A stretch of DNA of 13,680 nt, taken from assembly GCA_964442905.1 (NCBI GenBank), contig CAYUBD010000026.1, positions 1 to 13,680 on the forward strand, given 5' to 3'. The position numbers and the translations under genes are program-made. Shown here piece by piece: positions 13,622-13,680 of the stretch (positions are counted from its first letter, which is position 1; the number at the start of each line of letters is the position of its first letter). This DNA comes from JAFGFG01 sp964442905. GTDB taxonomy: Archaea > Aenigmatarchaeota > Aenigmatarchaeia > QMZP01 > JAFGSV01. The notes below the pieces were generated by a model. It saw only the letters and a list, made by a program, of their open reading frames with translations. It ran no database searches and was not told the origin of the DNA.

Positions 13622-13648
13622 ATTATTTACGGTGTAGTTGTAAATAAT
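13622..13648. repeat. Perfect inverted repeat, candidate operator
   Basis: The arms ATTATTTAC (13622-13630) and GTAAATAAT (13640-13648) are perfect reverse complements around a 9-bp spacer. The repeat lies between TATA-like sequence (CTTATAC at 13609-13615) and the ribosome binding site of the gene starting at 13661, the position of a repressor operator. A weak RNA hairpin in the leader is the alternative, though the arms are very AT-rich for that. Confidence 0.5.
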
Positions 13649-13649
13649 C

Positions 13650-13654
13650 GAGGT
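13650..13654 (+). promoter_or_regulatory. Ribosome binding site of the gene at 13661
   Basis: GAGGT is a good archaeal Shine-Dalgarno match, 6 nt before the ATG. Confidence 0.5.
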
Positions 13655-13660
13655 ATTTTC

Positions 13661-13680
13661 ATGTCATCGCTGGTAAAGCC
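13661..13680 (+). CDS. Start of a gene running off the window
   Basis: The ATG at 13661 opens MSSLVK and continues beyond the window end. A Shine-Dalgarno-like GAGGT at the right distance, a TATA-like box and a perfect inverted repeat upstream make a real start likely. Six codons are too few to identify the product. Confidence 0.55.

Noticed and set aside
1..13680. CRISPR arrays, insertion sequences, integrases or phage genes
   Set aside because: No regularly spaced direct repeats, transposase-like frames or attachment-site repeats were seen.

Overview
The window reads as a compact archaeal chromosome segment. It carries a Pelota-type ribosome-rescue factor, an archaeal EndoQ-type PHP endonuclease and a DUF63 membrane protein. 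AT-rich TATA elements sit about 25-28 bases in front of many start codons, which implies leaderless transcripts, and three proteins have archaeal-style lipoboxes. Intergenic gaps are tiny and all three convergent CDS pairs overlap at their stop codons. I cannot name the lineage; a DPANN or other uncultured euryarchaeal-type genome would fit, but that is a guess.

Layout. Positions 1-187 (+) hold a hairpin-rich stretch ending in a T-run, possibly the 3' part of a structured RNA. Positions 178-761 (-) hold two overlapping genes for small three-helix membrane proteins that look like two halves of a lycopene-cyclase-domain-like pair. EndoQ follows at 849-2111 (+). Positions 2108-5094 (-) carry three tandem, diverged lipoprotein paralogues, each apparently with its own promoter. 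DUF63 lies at 5146-6120 (+), divergent from the third lipoprotein across a near-palindromic TATA element. Positions 6117-9905 (-) encode a 1262-residue protein with several N-terminal zinc-ribbon-like cysteine sets, a charged coiled-coil region, about nine membrane helices and a C-terminal ectodomain. Positions 9998-11119 (-) encode an N-terminally anchored exported protein with three internal beta-repeats. Pelota is at 11174-12187 (+). Positions 12180-13535 (-) encode a type I membrane protein with Ig-like domains. A new + strand gene starts at 13661 behind a perfect inverted repeat.

The most interesting content is the envelope set. By my reading, the two-domain ectodomain at the C terminus of the 1262-residue protein is the same module that makes up the three lipoproteins. 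They share the order of two beta-sandwiches, a similar linker, a C-terminal aromatic strand and a conserved cysteine pair in the second domain. One paralogue is therefore fused to a polytopic membrane domain with cytoplasmic zinc ribbons, while three are lipid-anchored. Together with the two other exported beta-rich proteins this suggests an undescribed archaeal envelope assembly. The function is not revealed by the sequence, and EndoQ and Pelota look like unrelated housekeeping neighbours.
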